Shown in pieces: positions 49,641 to 58,930 of a stretch of DNA of 64,000 nucleotides (position 1 is its first letter; the number at the start of each line of letters is the position of its first letter). The notes below the pieces were generated by a model that did not search any database, was not told the origin of the DNA, and saw only the letters and a list, made by a program, of their open reading frames with translations. A program made the position numbers and the translations under genes. The stretch is from contig CAYVQZ010000006.1 in the NCBI GenBank assembly GCA_964453435.1, forward strand, positions 1-64,000, in the 5' to 3' direction. This DNA is from CAYVQZ01 sp964453435 (GTDB lineage: Bacteria > Abyssobacteria > SURF-5).

Positions 49641-50768
49641 TTAACTCTTTATCATCTCGAGAAAAGCCTGAACCCGGGTGCTGACCTGGCCGGAAGCCGT
49701 CGTAGAGTATTCGCGCTCGAGGTCGAGAACCGGAACACTGTTGTTGTGCCGCAACTCCTCGGCCAGCAGCTTGCGCATGCCCGCCCAGTGGTCACAGAAT
49801 TTCAATCGCGCGCAAATGACACCGTCAATCCGCCAATCTTGAATGGTCTTTTTCAGAAGGCCGCTTCCAAAATCAAATCCGTTGATTATCGAGGGACATG
49901 GAATCCTACCGACGTAACGGTTCGCTATCGCTTCGAGCGGGGTTTTCGAGTTCTCTTCGATTATTCCCTGGTAGTGCCGGGTACCGAAGCACAGAGCGTC
50001 GGCCACTATCCAGGCACCCTTACTCTCCAAGAATCCGACGAACTCTGGAGCGTCGCACCCACCGCCGAGAAGCAACAGCCGCGGCAGAGTCGGCCTCCCG
50101 CTTTTCCGTTTCTCTAGCTGGGGAACGAGGATTTCCAGAGTGTCATTGAATCGTTCTTTCGGCATGGACATACCGGCCAACGCGATCTGCAAGTACTCGC
50201 TGCCGCTCACGGGAGGCGGGTCATGCTTTCGGAGTTCGTTTAGTCGGCTCATGAGCGCTCGCACACGATTATGGAGCGTGATCGACCTTCGAAGCTGGGC
50301 CTCGGACACGTCGACCCCAAATACCTCCTTCAAATGGTCCATCAAGTATTGCATTTCGAGAATAAACCACTCAGACACCACACTTCCCAAGGCATGATAC
50401 ATGGAGAAATAATGAACGAACGGAAAACCTGCTTTATCCTCCATCTCACCCGCCAGGCGAAGCATGTGGTCGCATGTGTTCGTCGTTACCAACCCGTCAA
50501 GAAAGGCCAAGTCTCCCCGAAGGAGCAATTCAAGCAAAGACCGCGTGTACGAGCAATTGATTCTGTGAAGTTGAGAGTCCGCGCTCGACGTGTCGTGCAG
50601 GCCCGGGGCCCTCAGGCGGACCGCCAGCAACCCCGCCGCATGCAGTATCTCTTCAGGAATGTTGGAACACACCGTACCGATAACGCGGCCATCAGCTTTT
50701 TTCCAGGTCTCGATCTCGGGGTTATTGATGCTCGAAGCAATCTTTCCAAATTGTTCAAGGACCTCCAT
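49641..50768 (-). CDS. 2-hydroxyacyl-CoA dehydratase-type subunit (HgdB/BzdN-like fold), smaller subunit
   Basis: A 375-residue protein of the 2-hydroxyacyl-CoA dehydratase / class I benzoyl-CoA reductase family. Diagnostic: GTVCSNIPEEILHAAGLLAV (cluster cysteine and 'C..pEEl..AAG'), LHRINCSYTRSLLELLLRGD, VTTNTCDHMLRLA and the C-terminal ICARLKFCDHWAGMRKLLAE, giving three to four cysteines for a 4Fe-4S cluster. Such subunits work as pairs fired by an ATP-dependent activator (HgdC/BadG family), which is not in this window. AGGAG precedes ATG 50768; it follows the partner subunit by 11 bp. Confidence 0.85.
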   Translation of the reverse strand: MEVLEQFGKIASSINNPEIETWKKADGRVIGTVCSNIPEEILHAAGLLAVRLRAPGLHDTSSADSQLHRINCSYTRSLLELLLRGDLAFLDGLVTTNTCDHMLRLAGEMEDKAGFPFVHYFSMYHALGSVVSEWFILEMQYLMDHLKEVFGVDVSEAQLRRSITLHNRVRALMSRLNELRKHDPPPVSGSEYLQIALAGMSMPKERFNDTLEILVPQLEKRKSGRPTLPRLLLLGGGCDAPEFVGFLESKGAWIVADALCFGTRHYQGIIEENSKTPLEAIANRYVGRIPCPSIINGFDFGSGLLKKTIQDWRIDGVICARLKFCDHWAGMRKLLAEELRHNNSVPVLDLEREYSTTASGQVSTRVQAFLEMIKS

Positions 50769-50779
50769 AATACGGTCTC

Positions 50780-52072
50780 CTAAACCATCACCGTGGTAAA
50801 GAATTCTTCGATTTGCGTGCGCATCAGTTCCGGCGAAAGCACACGGTCATCGTTATAGTCGAATTCAACGAAAAGCACCGGTATGTCGCGTTTCCTGCAG
50901 ATTTCCCGAAGCCGCCCCCGCGCGCCGCAGATGCTGTTACACCCGACATGCTGGGTTACAATCATGCAATCGCACTTGTAATAATCGTAGGCTCGAAGGG
51001 TGAAATCCAAAAATTTTTCCGTGTCGAACCGCATGAGTGACATTGTCATGTCGAGTCCTTGCCATGCGACACCTTCGAGCATTGTCTCGAGACTTGCCGT
51101 GTCAATCGGTTCCAGGACAGCCGAACTCGAGAGCGAATTCGTCACGACTACGGCTCCGAAGTTCTCTTCCATCCAACCAAAGAGTTCACGGTCGTAGGTG
51201 GGCGGCACATGAACCCAAATAACTCTGTGCCTTTCCTCGAATGGCCCCTGTGTGCGCCCCTCTCTCACTCTCGATACCGCGTCGTTCCGCAGAATCTTGA
51301 GTGTTTCGACCAGCCCCGGGTGCCCCGCCCTCTGGATAAAACTCATATATGGAAACATTTTCAGAAAACCCGGATGCGGCGCCGGTTTGGCGGCGTATGC
51401 GTCGTGCAAGTCGACCATGTATTCATATGCCTCATTTGACAGGACCACCGCTTCCCGAAACCGGTCTATGTCAAATTTCTTACCCGTATTCCTCTCGAGA
51501 AACGGGATAAGGTCGGCTTTCAGTTGGCGGGCGTAGTATCTGATTGCCGGTCGGTCATAACGAAACGGTGCATCGAGGAACAGCATCGGGCATTCCAGTA
51601 TCTTGTTGATTATCGGATACGCGATGCGGGTTCCGTCGCACGGCGCAGACGACGTGACAAAGAAGGAGTTAACCGGGAGCTCATCGCTCAGGGCGGCTCC
51701 AATAATGAAACGGTCGGTCGAACAGGTATCCGAGGGGACACCGGCTTCCTCCGCCGCCTCCAGAAACTCATATACGACGTTTTGATTCATGCCCGTGAAG
51801 AACCCGGGGTAGAACTCGAGACACATTGGGGCACAGTCGAACGCATAAAAGATTTGAGGAACCAGCCCAAACTCGAATAATGCCACCTTCCTGTTTTCAT
51901 CGTGCATTGCGGCGGCAATGTCCTCGTACTGAGCAGCCTGGCCTCTGATTCCCACGGCATACAGATGAGAATATTCCTCGAAAGGCGGAAGCGGTGTTTC
52001 ACTCAGCATCTGCGCCATCGGTTTCAACAATCCATTGACTACTTCCATCGTTCGTTCAAACGGCGCACCCAT
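50780..52072 (-). CDS. 2-hydroxyacyl-CoA dehydratase-type subunit, larger subunit
   Basis: A 430-residue partner of the next gene. Family marks are a N-terminal helical region, APMCLEFYPGFF (cluster cysteine), GVPSDTCSTDRFIIGAALSD, TSSAPCDGTRIAYPIINKIL and the C-terminal VTQHVGCNSICGARGRLREI with two cysteines near the flavin/cluster site. Together the two subunits could dehydrate a 2-hydroxyacyl-CoA or reduce an aromatic acyl-CoA. Fermenters of amino acids and aromatics both carry such genes. ATG 52072 has AAGGAG 11 bases upstream; the in-frame extension to 52111 lacks support. Confidence 0.85.
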   Translation of the reverse strand: MGAPFERTMEVVNGLLKPMAQMLSETPLPPFEEYSHLYAVGIRGQAAQYEDIAAAMHDENRKVALFEFGLVPQIFYAFDCAPMCLEFYPGFFTGMNQNVVYEFLEAAEEAGVPSDTCSTDRFIIGAALSDELPVNSFFVTSSAPCDGTRIAYPIINKILECPMLFLDAPFRYDRPAIRYYARQLKADLIPFLERNTGKKFDIDRFREAVVLSNEAYEYMVDLHDAYAAKPAPHPGFLKMFPYMSFIQRAGHPGLVETLKILRNDAVSRVREGRTQGPFEERHRVIWVHVPPTYDRELFGWMEENFGAVVVTNSLSSSAVLEPIDTASLETMLEGVAWQGLDMTMSLMRFDTEKFLDFTLRAYDYYKCDCMIVTQHVGCNSICGARGRLREICRKRDIPVLFVEFDYNDDRVLSPELMRTQIEEFFTTVMV

Positions 52073-52219
52073 CGCTTGCGTTCTCCTTTGATGACTCCGG
52101 TTCCTGCACAATGCCGTCCCTCGTGCGATTTCGGACAGTATATTTCATTCCGAAGGCCGATGTCCACCAGCCCCAAGCATTGCCGCACCGCCGCCTCCGG
52201 AATCATGCGCAAATTCTTC

Positions 52220-54784
52220 TTAGGGCCTCGTTCTTCCCTTTCCTTCCGAACGGCGAAATGAAGAAAAAAATTTTTGGACCTCCTCGAATACGTATTCGGC
52301 CGGGCCCTGGACGATGCGGCATGGGGGAAGGGAGTTCAGAAACGTCCGACCATATACCCTTTCCACGACGCGCTTGTCCAAAACGAGAACCGCTCCGTGA
52401 TCGGTTCGGTTGCGGATGAGCCGTCCGAACCCCTGCTTGAACTTGATGACAGCCAGCGGGACGGAATATTCCAAAAAAGGTCTTCCCCCGCGACGTTCAA
52501 TCTCTTCCGCCCGCGCCTGGGTCACCGGCTCATCGGGGACCTTAAAAGGCAATTTCACCAAAACGACACATTCGAGCGATTCGCCCTCGACATCCACGCC
52601 CTCCCAAAAGCTGAGCGTAGCAAATAATACCGATGACGTGTCTCTCCGAAACTTTTCGAGAAGCGCCGTGCGGTTGTCATCGCCTTGCCGAAGCGCCCGG
52701 ATTCCCATCAATTTTTCCAGGTCCGGCGCCAAGCTCGAATACACCGAATCCAACATGCGGAAGGAGGTGAAAAGAAGGAATGCGCGCCCCTGGCTAATTG
52801 TCAGACAACGGAATATCGCCTGAATCAATGAGTAAAGGTATTTCGAATCCTTAATCCCCGGAATATCCGTCGGAATCCCGATTATTGCCTGTTCGGCGAA
52901 ATTGAAAGGAGACGGAAGGGTCACATAGTCAAGGCGGTCAGCGTCTGCACGGTTCAACCCAATGCGTTCAGAAACGAAATCGAATCGTCCAACGACCGTC
53001 AACGTTGCCGAGGTAAGCACAATTGTCGGAAATTTGGAATATACCTGCTCGACCAGCACCGGACCAACATTCAACGGAACAGCAAAAAGGCGGACTATAT
53101 TGCCCGGGCCGCGCGGCCTGACTTCGACCCACCTGATGCGGTCAAGGCTGTCGCCGAATACTGTGTCCTCGATGGTTTCCGCCGCAATTTCCAGGCGGTT
53201 ACACATGGCCTCCAATTCAATGCAATCATCGGTAAAATCGAACTCGTCGATGTCGCCGGCGCCAATCTCTTGGAGTTTTCTGAGAACGAGATGAACCCTG
53301 GCTGCAAACGCGCGTAATTCATTGAGCAGATGTTCGACAGCAGGCACACATTCTTGGCGCCACTGTTCATCATCCTGCAAATCAGGCCCCACTCGTAACT
53401 TAACCTCCCCGTTTGTCTTGCTGGCGCGGGCACAAAGAAACTCGAAGATAGCGCCACATGCTTCATCGGTCAAATGCTCGAGGTCGCGTTTACGCGGTAT
53501 GACCTCGTTTTGAATGTCCAACACGATCTCTTCGATGTGGTCGTTTTTCCCCGGCACGCCCAGCAGTTTCCTCCTCACCAGCGATATCAATCCACCCTCT
53601 TGTTGTTTCGATTGTCGATTGTGGATTCGACCAAGCAGGCGCAGCAGGCCAACTCGTGTGACTCTCGCACCGAAATAAGACGTGGCCGAATCTTCGATAT
53701 TGTGCGCTTCATCGAAGATGATGCGCCGATAACCGGGCAGCACTGCCATATCGGAATATCCCTGGGTCATGCTTCTCAGGGAAAGATCAGCAAAAAGAAG
53801 GTGATGATTGACGATAAGCAAATCGGCGGAGGCGGCTTCCCGGCGTGCCCGATTGACAAAGCATTCATTGAAATGACCGCAGCGCGCCCGCAAGCAAGTA
53901 TCGCTTTCCGAGTTAACTTTTTCCCATATTTCCTGCTTGGGCACAAATCCGAGGTCCGAAAGGCTTCCATCCTTTGTTCGTTTGCTCCAGTCAATTATTG
54001 ACTCGAGCATCTCGCGTTCCTCCGGCATGGTGAGTATCTCAAACTCATTTTCCACCATTTTCAGCTTTCGAAGACACACGTAATTGCTTCGACCCTTCAC
54101 AAGGACGGCCTTGCAATCTATGTCAAGGGTGGACAACAAGGTTGGAATATCTCTTCGGACCAGTTGCTCCTGCAGGTTAATCGTATTTGTGGATATGACA
54201 ACCCGCTCCCGATTCGAGACAGCCCAAAATATAGCAGGAATAAGGTAAGCGAACGTTTTTCCGGTACCCGTGCCGGCTTCAATCACGGCGATGCCGTCCG
54301 TGTTGAACGCGTTCGCCACCGCGCGCAACATTTCGACCTGTTGCTCCCGGTGCTCATATTTTGTCAACTTCTTTGCAACGGGACCTCCTGGTTTGAGAGC
54401 ATCGCACAATTGTTCGACACGAAGTGGTTCGATTTTTTCGTGTTCGAATGCTGCAACAACCTCGTACACCCGCGTGACCGAATTGTTGACGATGTAACAG
54501 CCGACTCCGGCCTGGCCGATACTGCTGGCAATCGAGAGGTCTGCCTCGGAAGGAGACAGCGGTCCGTTGGGATGATTATGAATGACGACATCACCCGGGC
54601 GCGCAAGTTGGGTGATTGCAGGGACCGCCCCGGCATTGCCGTGGGCAAGCGGCACGACCTCAGAGACAACGCGGTTTTCGTCCGTGTTCCCGAGAAAGAA
54701 GACCTCGTTGCCGCCAACCGACTCAATTTCTTTCCGAATGGCCTGTATGACAGCAGGAGCAAGCAGTTTTTTTGCCGATTTCAT
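52220..54784 (-). CDS. DinG/XPD-family Fe-S helicase fused to an N-terminal JAB (JAMM) domain
   Basis: An 854-residue fusion. Residues 1-~115 form a JAB/MPN domain with a perfect JAMM signature: Glu27, then His69-x-His71-x7-Ser79-x2-Asp82 (IHNHPNGPLSPSEAD), as in metal-dependent isopeptidases and RadC-like proteins. Residues ~140-854 are a DinG-type superfamily-2 helicase: Walker A EAGTGTGKTFAYLIPA (171-177 core), four Fe-S cysteines (NYVCLRK; TCLRARCGHFNEC), IIFDEAHNIEDSA (DEAH), and the C-terminal motifs LFTSFRMLDSVYSSL, FWEGVDVEGE and KQGFGRLIRNRTDHG. DinG unwinds DNA from R-loops and G4. The usual exonuclease fusion of Gram-positive DinG is not present. The ATG's ribosome-binding site is weak. 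Confidence 0.9.
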   Translation of the reverse strand: MKSAKKLLAPAVIQAIRKEIESVGGNEVFFLGNTDENRVVSEVVPLAHGNAGAVPAITQLARPGDVVIHNHPNGPLSPSEADLSIASSIGQAGVGCYIVNNSVTRVYEVVAAFEHEKIEPLRVEQLCDALKPGGPVAKKLTKYEHREQQVEMLRAVANAFNTDGIAVIEAGTGTGKTFAYLIPAIFWAVSNRERVVISTNTINLQEQLVRRDIPTLLSTLDIDCKAVLVKGRSNYVCLRKLKMVENEFEILTMPEEREMLESIIDWSKRTKDGSLSDLGFVPKQEIWEKVNSESDTCLRARCGHFNECFVNRARREAASADLLIVNHHLLFADLSLRSMTQGYSDMAVLPGYRRIIFDEAHNIEDSATSYFGARVTRVGLLRLLGRIHNRQSKQQEGGLISLVRRKLLGVPGKNDHIEEIVLDIQNEVIPRKRDLEHLTDEACGAIFEFLCARASKTNGEVKLRVGPDLQDDEQWRQECVPAVEHLLNELRAFAARVHLVLRKLQEIGAGDIDEFDFTDDCIELEAMCNRLEIAAETIEDTVFGDSLDRIRWVEVRPRGPGNIVRLFAVPLNVGPVLVEQVYSKFPTIVLTSATLTVVGRFDFVSERIGLNRADADRLDYVTLPSPFNFAEQAIIGIPTDIPGIKDSKYLYSLIQAIFRCLTISQGRAFLLFTSFRMLDSVYSSLAPDLEKLMGIRALRQGDDNRTALLEKFRRDTSSVLFATLSFWEGVDVEGESLECVVLVKLPFKVPDEPVTQARAEEIERRGGRPFLEYSVPLAVIKFKQGFGRLIRNRTDHGAVLVLDKRVVERVYGRTFLNSLPPCRIVQGPAEYVFEEVQKFFSSFRRSEGKGRTRP

Positions 54785-54918
54785 TTCTTCGCCGGTTTCC
54801 GAGCCGGTTAATTATAAGCATATCCTTTTCGATCGCAAAATTTCTGTTTGACCGACACTTTATTCGCTCGCATAAGCTAGAATTTCTCCATCGGAAGGCA
54901 AGCGGAACCACGGTCGGT

Positions 54919-55743
54919 TCAACTCTTGATGGCAATGACGGAGAGGGTGCGACCGGTTTGCGGACCAAGTTTTCGAGCTGAAAAATATCTGTCGGAGTCG
55001 CAGGCGGAGCAAAGTCTGTGGTTGATTACTCTTGCTTCTCTGACACCCGCCTTCGCTAACTGGAACCGGTTGGCCGCCCAAAGGTCAAGATGCCATTTTT
55101 TCTTTCCCGTCTTTCGGAACAAAGAGTCGGAATAGTCGAATTCTCTGCGAAACTTACCGACCACATCCGCCCCGACCTCGTAGCAACATGGCCCGATCGA
55201 CGGTCCGATCGCGGCCCACATGCTCTCGGCTTTCGACTCGAATTCCCTCTTCATTCTGTCCACCGTTTTCTCCACGATTGACAAGGCGGTGCTGCGCCAG
55301 CCGGCGTGCACGATGCCAACCGCGGGGATTCGGGGGTCATAGAGGAAAACCGGTACACAGTCCGCGGTGAATACTCCTATGGGAAGGTCGGCCACATCGG
55401 TTATCAATCCGTCGGTTGCAGGGATGGCGGTGGCATAGTCGGTTGCCCCCTTGCCACGGTCCTCACCGGTGACACGGTATATCCCATCTCCGTGGATCTG
55501 TCTGGCAGATGTAAAATGGTCGGGATTGAGTCCGAGCATGTCGAATATACGCCGCCGATTCTCAGCGACACGTATGGGGTCGTCATGCGCGTGCAAGCCG
55601 GCATTCAGGTCGTTGCCGACGGTTTGCTCATTGTTCAAACTACGGGTGGTAAATGCCGCAACAATTCTCTCGAAGGGCGCTTCGGAGGGAAATGCTGAAC
55701 GCACGGGACCGGATTGACCCAATACCACTGCCGACCTCACCAT
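54919..55743 (-). CDS. pgeF: YfiH/PgeF-type purine nucleoside phosphorylase-like (Cu-oxidase_4) protein
   Basis: A 274-residue protein of the multicopper polyphenol oxidase-like YfiH family, cytosolic, with reported purine nucleoside phosphorylase / adenosine deaminase activity and a role in editing peptidoglycan precursors. The metal site is visible as ARQIHGDGIYRV, FTADCVPVFLYD and GIVHAGWRSTALSIVEKTVD (His-Cys-His), followed by IGPSIGPCCYEVGADV and a C-terminal CSACDSDRYFSAR. ATG 55743 is used; TTG 55758 is possible. It lies 34 bp downstream of hslU. Confidence 0.9.
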   Translation of the reverse strand: MVRSAVVLGQSGPVRSAFPSEAPFERIVAAFTTRSLNNEQTVGNDLNAGLHAHDDPIRVAENRRRIFDMLGLNPDHFTSARQIHGDGIYRVTGEDRGKGATDYATAIPATDGLITDVADLPIGVFTADCVPVFLYDPRIPAVGIVHAGWRSTALSIVEKTVDRMKREFESKAESMWAAIGPSIGPCCYEVGADVVGKFRREFDYSDSLFRKTGKKKWHLDLWAANRFQLAKAGVREARVINHRLCSACDSDRYFSARKLGPQTGRTLSVIAIKS

Positions 55744-55776
55744 CTTATATGAAACCAAGGCGCTTCTGAAGCAAAC

Positions 55777-57141
55777 CTATAAAATGTAACGGCTCAAATC
55801 CTGGTCTTTCAGAACTTCTTTCAGCCGTTCTTTCACGTATGCACGGTCAATCGTTATCTTGCTTCCGGCTTGGGCGGGCGCATCATATGAAATATCCTCG
55901 ATCACCCGCTCCATTATGGTATGCAGCCGACGCGCTCCAATGTTTTCGGTCTGTTCGTTCACAGCTTCTGCACTGACAGCAATCTCATTGATGGCGTCGT
56001 CGGTGATTTCCAGCTCGATGCCCTCGGTTTTCATCAAGCCGACATATTGTTTGACAAGCGCATTTAGCGGTTCGCGCAGGATTCTCTCGAAGTCGTCGGC
56101 CGTAAGACTCGATAATTCGACGCGCAACGGGAACCTGCCCTGAAGCTCGGGAATGAGGTCAGACGGCTTGGTCATGTGAAACGCGCCTGCCGCAATGAAC
56201 AAGATATGTTGAGTATTAACAGGGCCATATTTTGTAATCACCGTGCTGCCTTCAACAAGCGGGAGCAAATCCCGTTGCACCCCTTCCCGAGAAACATCCG
56301 GGCCGTGTCCGGGCTGTCCCCGGCTGGCAATCTTGTCAATCTCATCCAGAAAAATTATGCCTGCCTCCTGCGTCCTCTTCAGCGCAGTCGAAACGACTTC
56401 GTCCATGTCTATGAGCTTTTGGGCCTCCTCGTTCGCGAGTATTTTCTTTGCCTCTTTGATCTTTGCCTTCTTCCTCTTGGTCTGAGACGGAAGCAGTTTT
56501 CCGAGCATTCCTTTCAGGCCGACATCCATTTCTTCCAGGCCCGACCCCGAAAATATCTGAAGAGGCAATGACGCGCTTTCCTGAACTTCTATATCCACAT
56601 ACCTTTCATCCATCTCTCCCCTGCGAAGTTTCTCCATTAACTTGTCACGCGTTGTGGCCGGGGCCTTGACGGTATCGGTCGGTCCATGTCCGGTGTACGT
56701 TTCCTCCGACCCCGAAGGACGGTATTGGGGCGGCAGGATGAGGTCCATCAAACGTTCCTCGGCCATTCTCTCGGCAACTTCCCGGACTTCCCCCGTTCTT
56801 TGCGATTTGACCATGTTGACCGCTATTTCGGCCAGTTCCCGAACCATCGATTCGACGTCGCGGCCCACATAACCAACTTCCGTAAACTTGGAGGCCTCGA
56901 CTTTGAGGAACGGCGCGTCCGCAAGCCTGGCCAGGCGTCGGGCAATCTCCGTCTTCCCCACTCCCGTGGGGCCGATCATGATGATGTTCTTTGGCGCCAC
57001 TTCGTCGCGGAGGTCTTCGGGCAATCGCTGACGTCTCCAGCGGTTGCGCATCGCAATGGCTACCATTCGCTTGGCGCCGTGCTGTCCGATGATGTATTTA
57101 TCGAGTTCCTGGACGATCTCTTTCGGTGTCAATGAACTCAT
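55777..57141 (-). CDS. hslU: ATP-dependent protease ATPase subunit HslU
   Basis: A 454-residue AAA+ unfoldase of the HslUV protease. It has LTPKEIVQELDKYIIGQHGA (start), Walker A IGPTGVGKTEIARRLA, the pore loop GYVGRDVES, the inserted I-domain (~110-250), Walker B IIFLDEIDKIA, sensor 2 ENIGARRLHTIMERV, and the C-terminal tail QDLSRYIL that docks into HslV. hslV, normally just upstream, is absent here: the gene instead overlaps the dCMP deaminase by ATGA. The intact tail implies that HslV is encoded elsewhere. Confidence 0.96.
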   Translation of the reverse strand: MSSLTPKEIVQELDKYIIGQHGAKRMVAIAMRNRWRRQRLPEDLRDEVAPKNIIMIGPTGVGKTEIARRLARLADAPFLKVEASKFTEVGYVGRDVESMVRELAEIAVNMVKSQRTGEVREVAERMAEERLMDLILPPQYRPSGSEETYTGHGPTDTVKAPATTRDKLMEKLRRGEMDERYVDIEVQESASLPLQIFSGSGLEEMDVGLKGMLGKLLPSQTKRKKAKIKEAKKILANEEAQKLIDMDEVVSTALKRTQEAGIIFLDEIDKIASRGQPGHGPDVSREGVQRDLLPLVEGSTVITKYGPVNTQHILFIAAGAFHMTKPSDLIPELQGRFPLRVELSSLTADDFERILREPLNALVKQYVGLMKTEGIELEITDDAINEIAVSAEAVNEQTENIGARRLHTIMERVIEDISYDAPAQAGSKITIDRAYVKERLKEVLKDQDLSRYIL

Positions 57142-57593
57142 ACCCTGTCCATTTCCTTCATCTCTATCTCGATCCCCGCTTCGCGCAGCATCTCCTTTGA
57201 CAGTTCATCCGGATAGCCACCGCTCACGACAATTCGTTCGACCCCCGTGTTGATGAGCATTTTCGCGCACAACACGCACGGCTGGTCCGTGCAATAGAGG
57301 ACCGAACCCCGAAGGCTGATACCGAACTGCGCCGCTTGAAGTATGGCGTTCTGCTCCGCATGAATGCCGCGGCAGAGTTCATGCCGTTCGCCCGATGGGA
57401 TGCCTTCACGCTCTCGGATGCATCCCATTTCCTCGCAATGCCGTAACCCGCTTGGCGCTCCGTTGTAGCCGGTGGTCAGTATTCGCTTGTCTCGAACGAA
57501 GACCGCTCCCACGCGCCGCCGCAAACAGGTGGAACGGCTCGCGACGAGCTTCGCTATATCAAGAAAGTATTCATCCCACGACGGTCGAGTCAA
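57138..57593 (-). CDS. dCMP deaminase (ComEB-like)
   Basis: A 151-residue zinc deaminase converting dCMP to dUMP for thymidylate synthesis. The catalytic set is CRGIHAEQNAILQAA (zinc His, proton-shuttle Glu) and TDQPCVLCAKMLI (two zinc Cys), with TTGYNGAPSGLRHCEEMGC typical of dCMP deaminases. I place the start at TTG 57593, preceded by GGAGAGG at ideal spacing and giving the usual family length. The longer frame to 57656 also begins with TTG and overlaps glyA. The stop overlaps hslU. Confidence 0.92.
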   Translation of the reverse strand: MTRPSWDEYFLDIAKLVASRSTCLRRRVGAVFVRDKRILTTGYNGAPSGLRHCEEMGCIREREGIPSGERHELCRGIHAEQNAILQAAQFGISLRGSVLYCTDQPCVLCAKMLINTGVERIVVSGGYPDELSKEMLREAGIEIEMKEMDRV

Positions 57594-57622
57594 TGATTCC
57601 TCTCCATCGCCCGGAGGGCGGG

Positions 57623-58930
57623 TTATATTTTTGTCGGCATGGGAAACTTTTGACAAAGTTCCCGCACCCGCTCCCTTATTCGGGACAGGTGAGTCCTGTC
57701 GTAGCGGGCGTTCAAGGCTTCATCGACAAAAGCCGCAATCACTGCCATCTCATCTTCCCCCATCCCCCGAGTGGTTACGGCAGGGGTTCCCGGCCTGATA
57801 CCACTTGTAACGAGGGGACTCCGCTTGTCGAAAGGTATGGCGTTCCGATTAACGGTAATTCCGGCGTCGTCCAGTATTTCCGCCGCCTCTTTGCCGGTCA
57901 GCCCTTTATTCGTGAGGTCGATCAACATCAGATGTGTGTTCGTTCCCCCCGTGACAAGTCGGAAGCCGCGCTCGGCGAATTCCGCGGCGAGACGCCTCGC
58001 GTTGCGCACGATTCGTCGCTGGTAGTCCGCAAACTGTTTGGACATTGCTTCCTTCAGGCAGACCGCTTTTGCAGCAATCACATGCATGAGAGGGCCGCCC
58101 TGAATTCCCGGGAAAACCGTTTTATCGATTTTTTCGGCGAATTCCGCTCTGCAAAGAATCATGCCTCCTCGCGGCCCGCGCAATGTCTTGTGCGTCGTCA
58201 CCGTCACGAAATCGGCGTGCGGGAACGGGTTCGGGTGAACCCCGCCCGCTATGAGACCGGCGATATGCGCAATATCCGCCATCAAATAGGCGCCGACTTC
58301 CTTCGCTATCTCGCCGAATTTCGCAAAGTCAATTATTTGCGGATACGCGCTCGCGCCGACAACTATCATTTTCGGCCTGTTCAACTTTGCGAGCCTCATG
58401 ATTTCATCAAAGTCGAGCGTCTCCGTCTCAGGGTTAACTCCGTACGACACAACCTTGAAAAATCGTCCCGAAAAGCTGGCGGGCGCGCCATGAGTCAGAT
58501 GTCCGCCATGTGCGAGTTGCATACCAATGATGAGGTCTCCCGGCTCCAGAACGCTGAAATAAACCGCCATATTCGCCTGACTGCCGGAATGGGGCTGGAC
58601 ATTTGCATGTTCGGCTCCGAACAGTTTTTTTGCTCGGTCAATCGCTAGATTCTCGACTATGTCAACAAACTCACAGCCGCCATAATGCCGGTTTCCCGGA
58701 TATCCCTCGGCGTATTTGTTCGTCATTAAGCAGCCCTGCGCCTCCAGCACGGCTGCACTGGTGTAATTCTCTGACGGGATCAACTGAAGCTTGCTCCGCT
58801 GGCGTTCGTGTTCTTGTTCAATCGCCTGAGCGACGTCGGGATCGACCTGTGCCAGGGCGCCGGTTGCCACTTTTTCGTCCAGCACTTTCAAAATTTTTTC
58901 CCCTCTTTTTCTCTGCCTATTCATCGACAT
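57623..58930 (-). CDS. glyA: Serine hydroxymethyltransferase
   Basis: A 435-residue canonical SHMT, interconverting serine + THF and glycine + methylene-THF. It has LQLIPSENYTSAAVLEAQG, TNKYAEGYPGNRHYGGCEF, MADIAHIAGLIAGG and the PLP lysine Lys248 in VTTHKTLRGPRGGMI. The ATG at 58930 overlaps the rpiB stop by 14 bases; a TTG inside (in RKRGEKI-LKVLDEK) with AGAGGGG upstream is an alternative start. This is a second, normal SHMT besides the GcvT-fused one at 26410-29055. Confidence 0.96.
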   Translation of the reverse strand: MSMNRQRKRGEKILKVLDEKVATGALAQVDPDVAQAIEQEHERQRSKLQLIPSENYTSAAVLEAQGCLMTNKYAEGYPGNRHYGGCEFVDIVENLAIDRAKKLFGAEHANVQPHSGSQANMAVYFSVLEPGDLIIGMQLAHGGHLTHGAPASFSGRFFKVVSYGVNPETETLDFDEIMRLAKLNRPKMIVVGASAYPQIIDFAKFGEIAKEVGAYLMADIAHIAGLIAGGVHPNPFPHADFVTVTTHKTLRGPRGGMILCRAEFAEKIDKTVFPGIQGGPLMHVIAAKAVCLKEAMSKQFADYQRRIVRNARRLAAEFAERGFRLVTGGTNTHLMLIDLTNKGLTGKEAAEILDDAGITVNRNAIPFDKRSPLVTSGIRPGTPAVTTRGMGEDEMAVIAAFVDEALNARYDRTHLSRIRERVRELCQKFPMPTKI

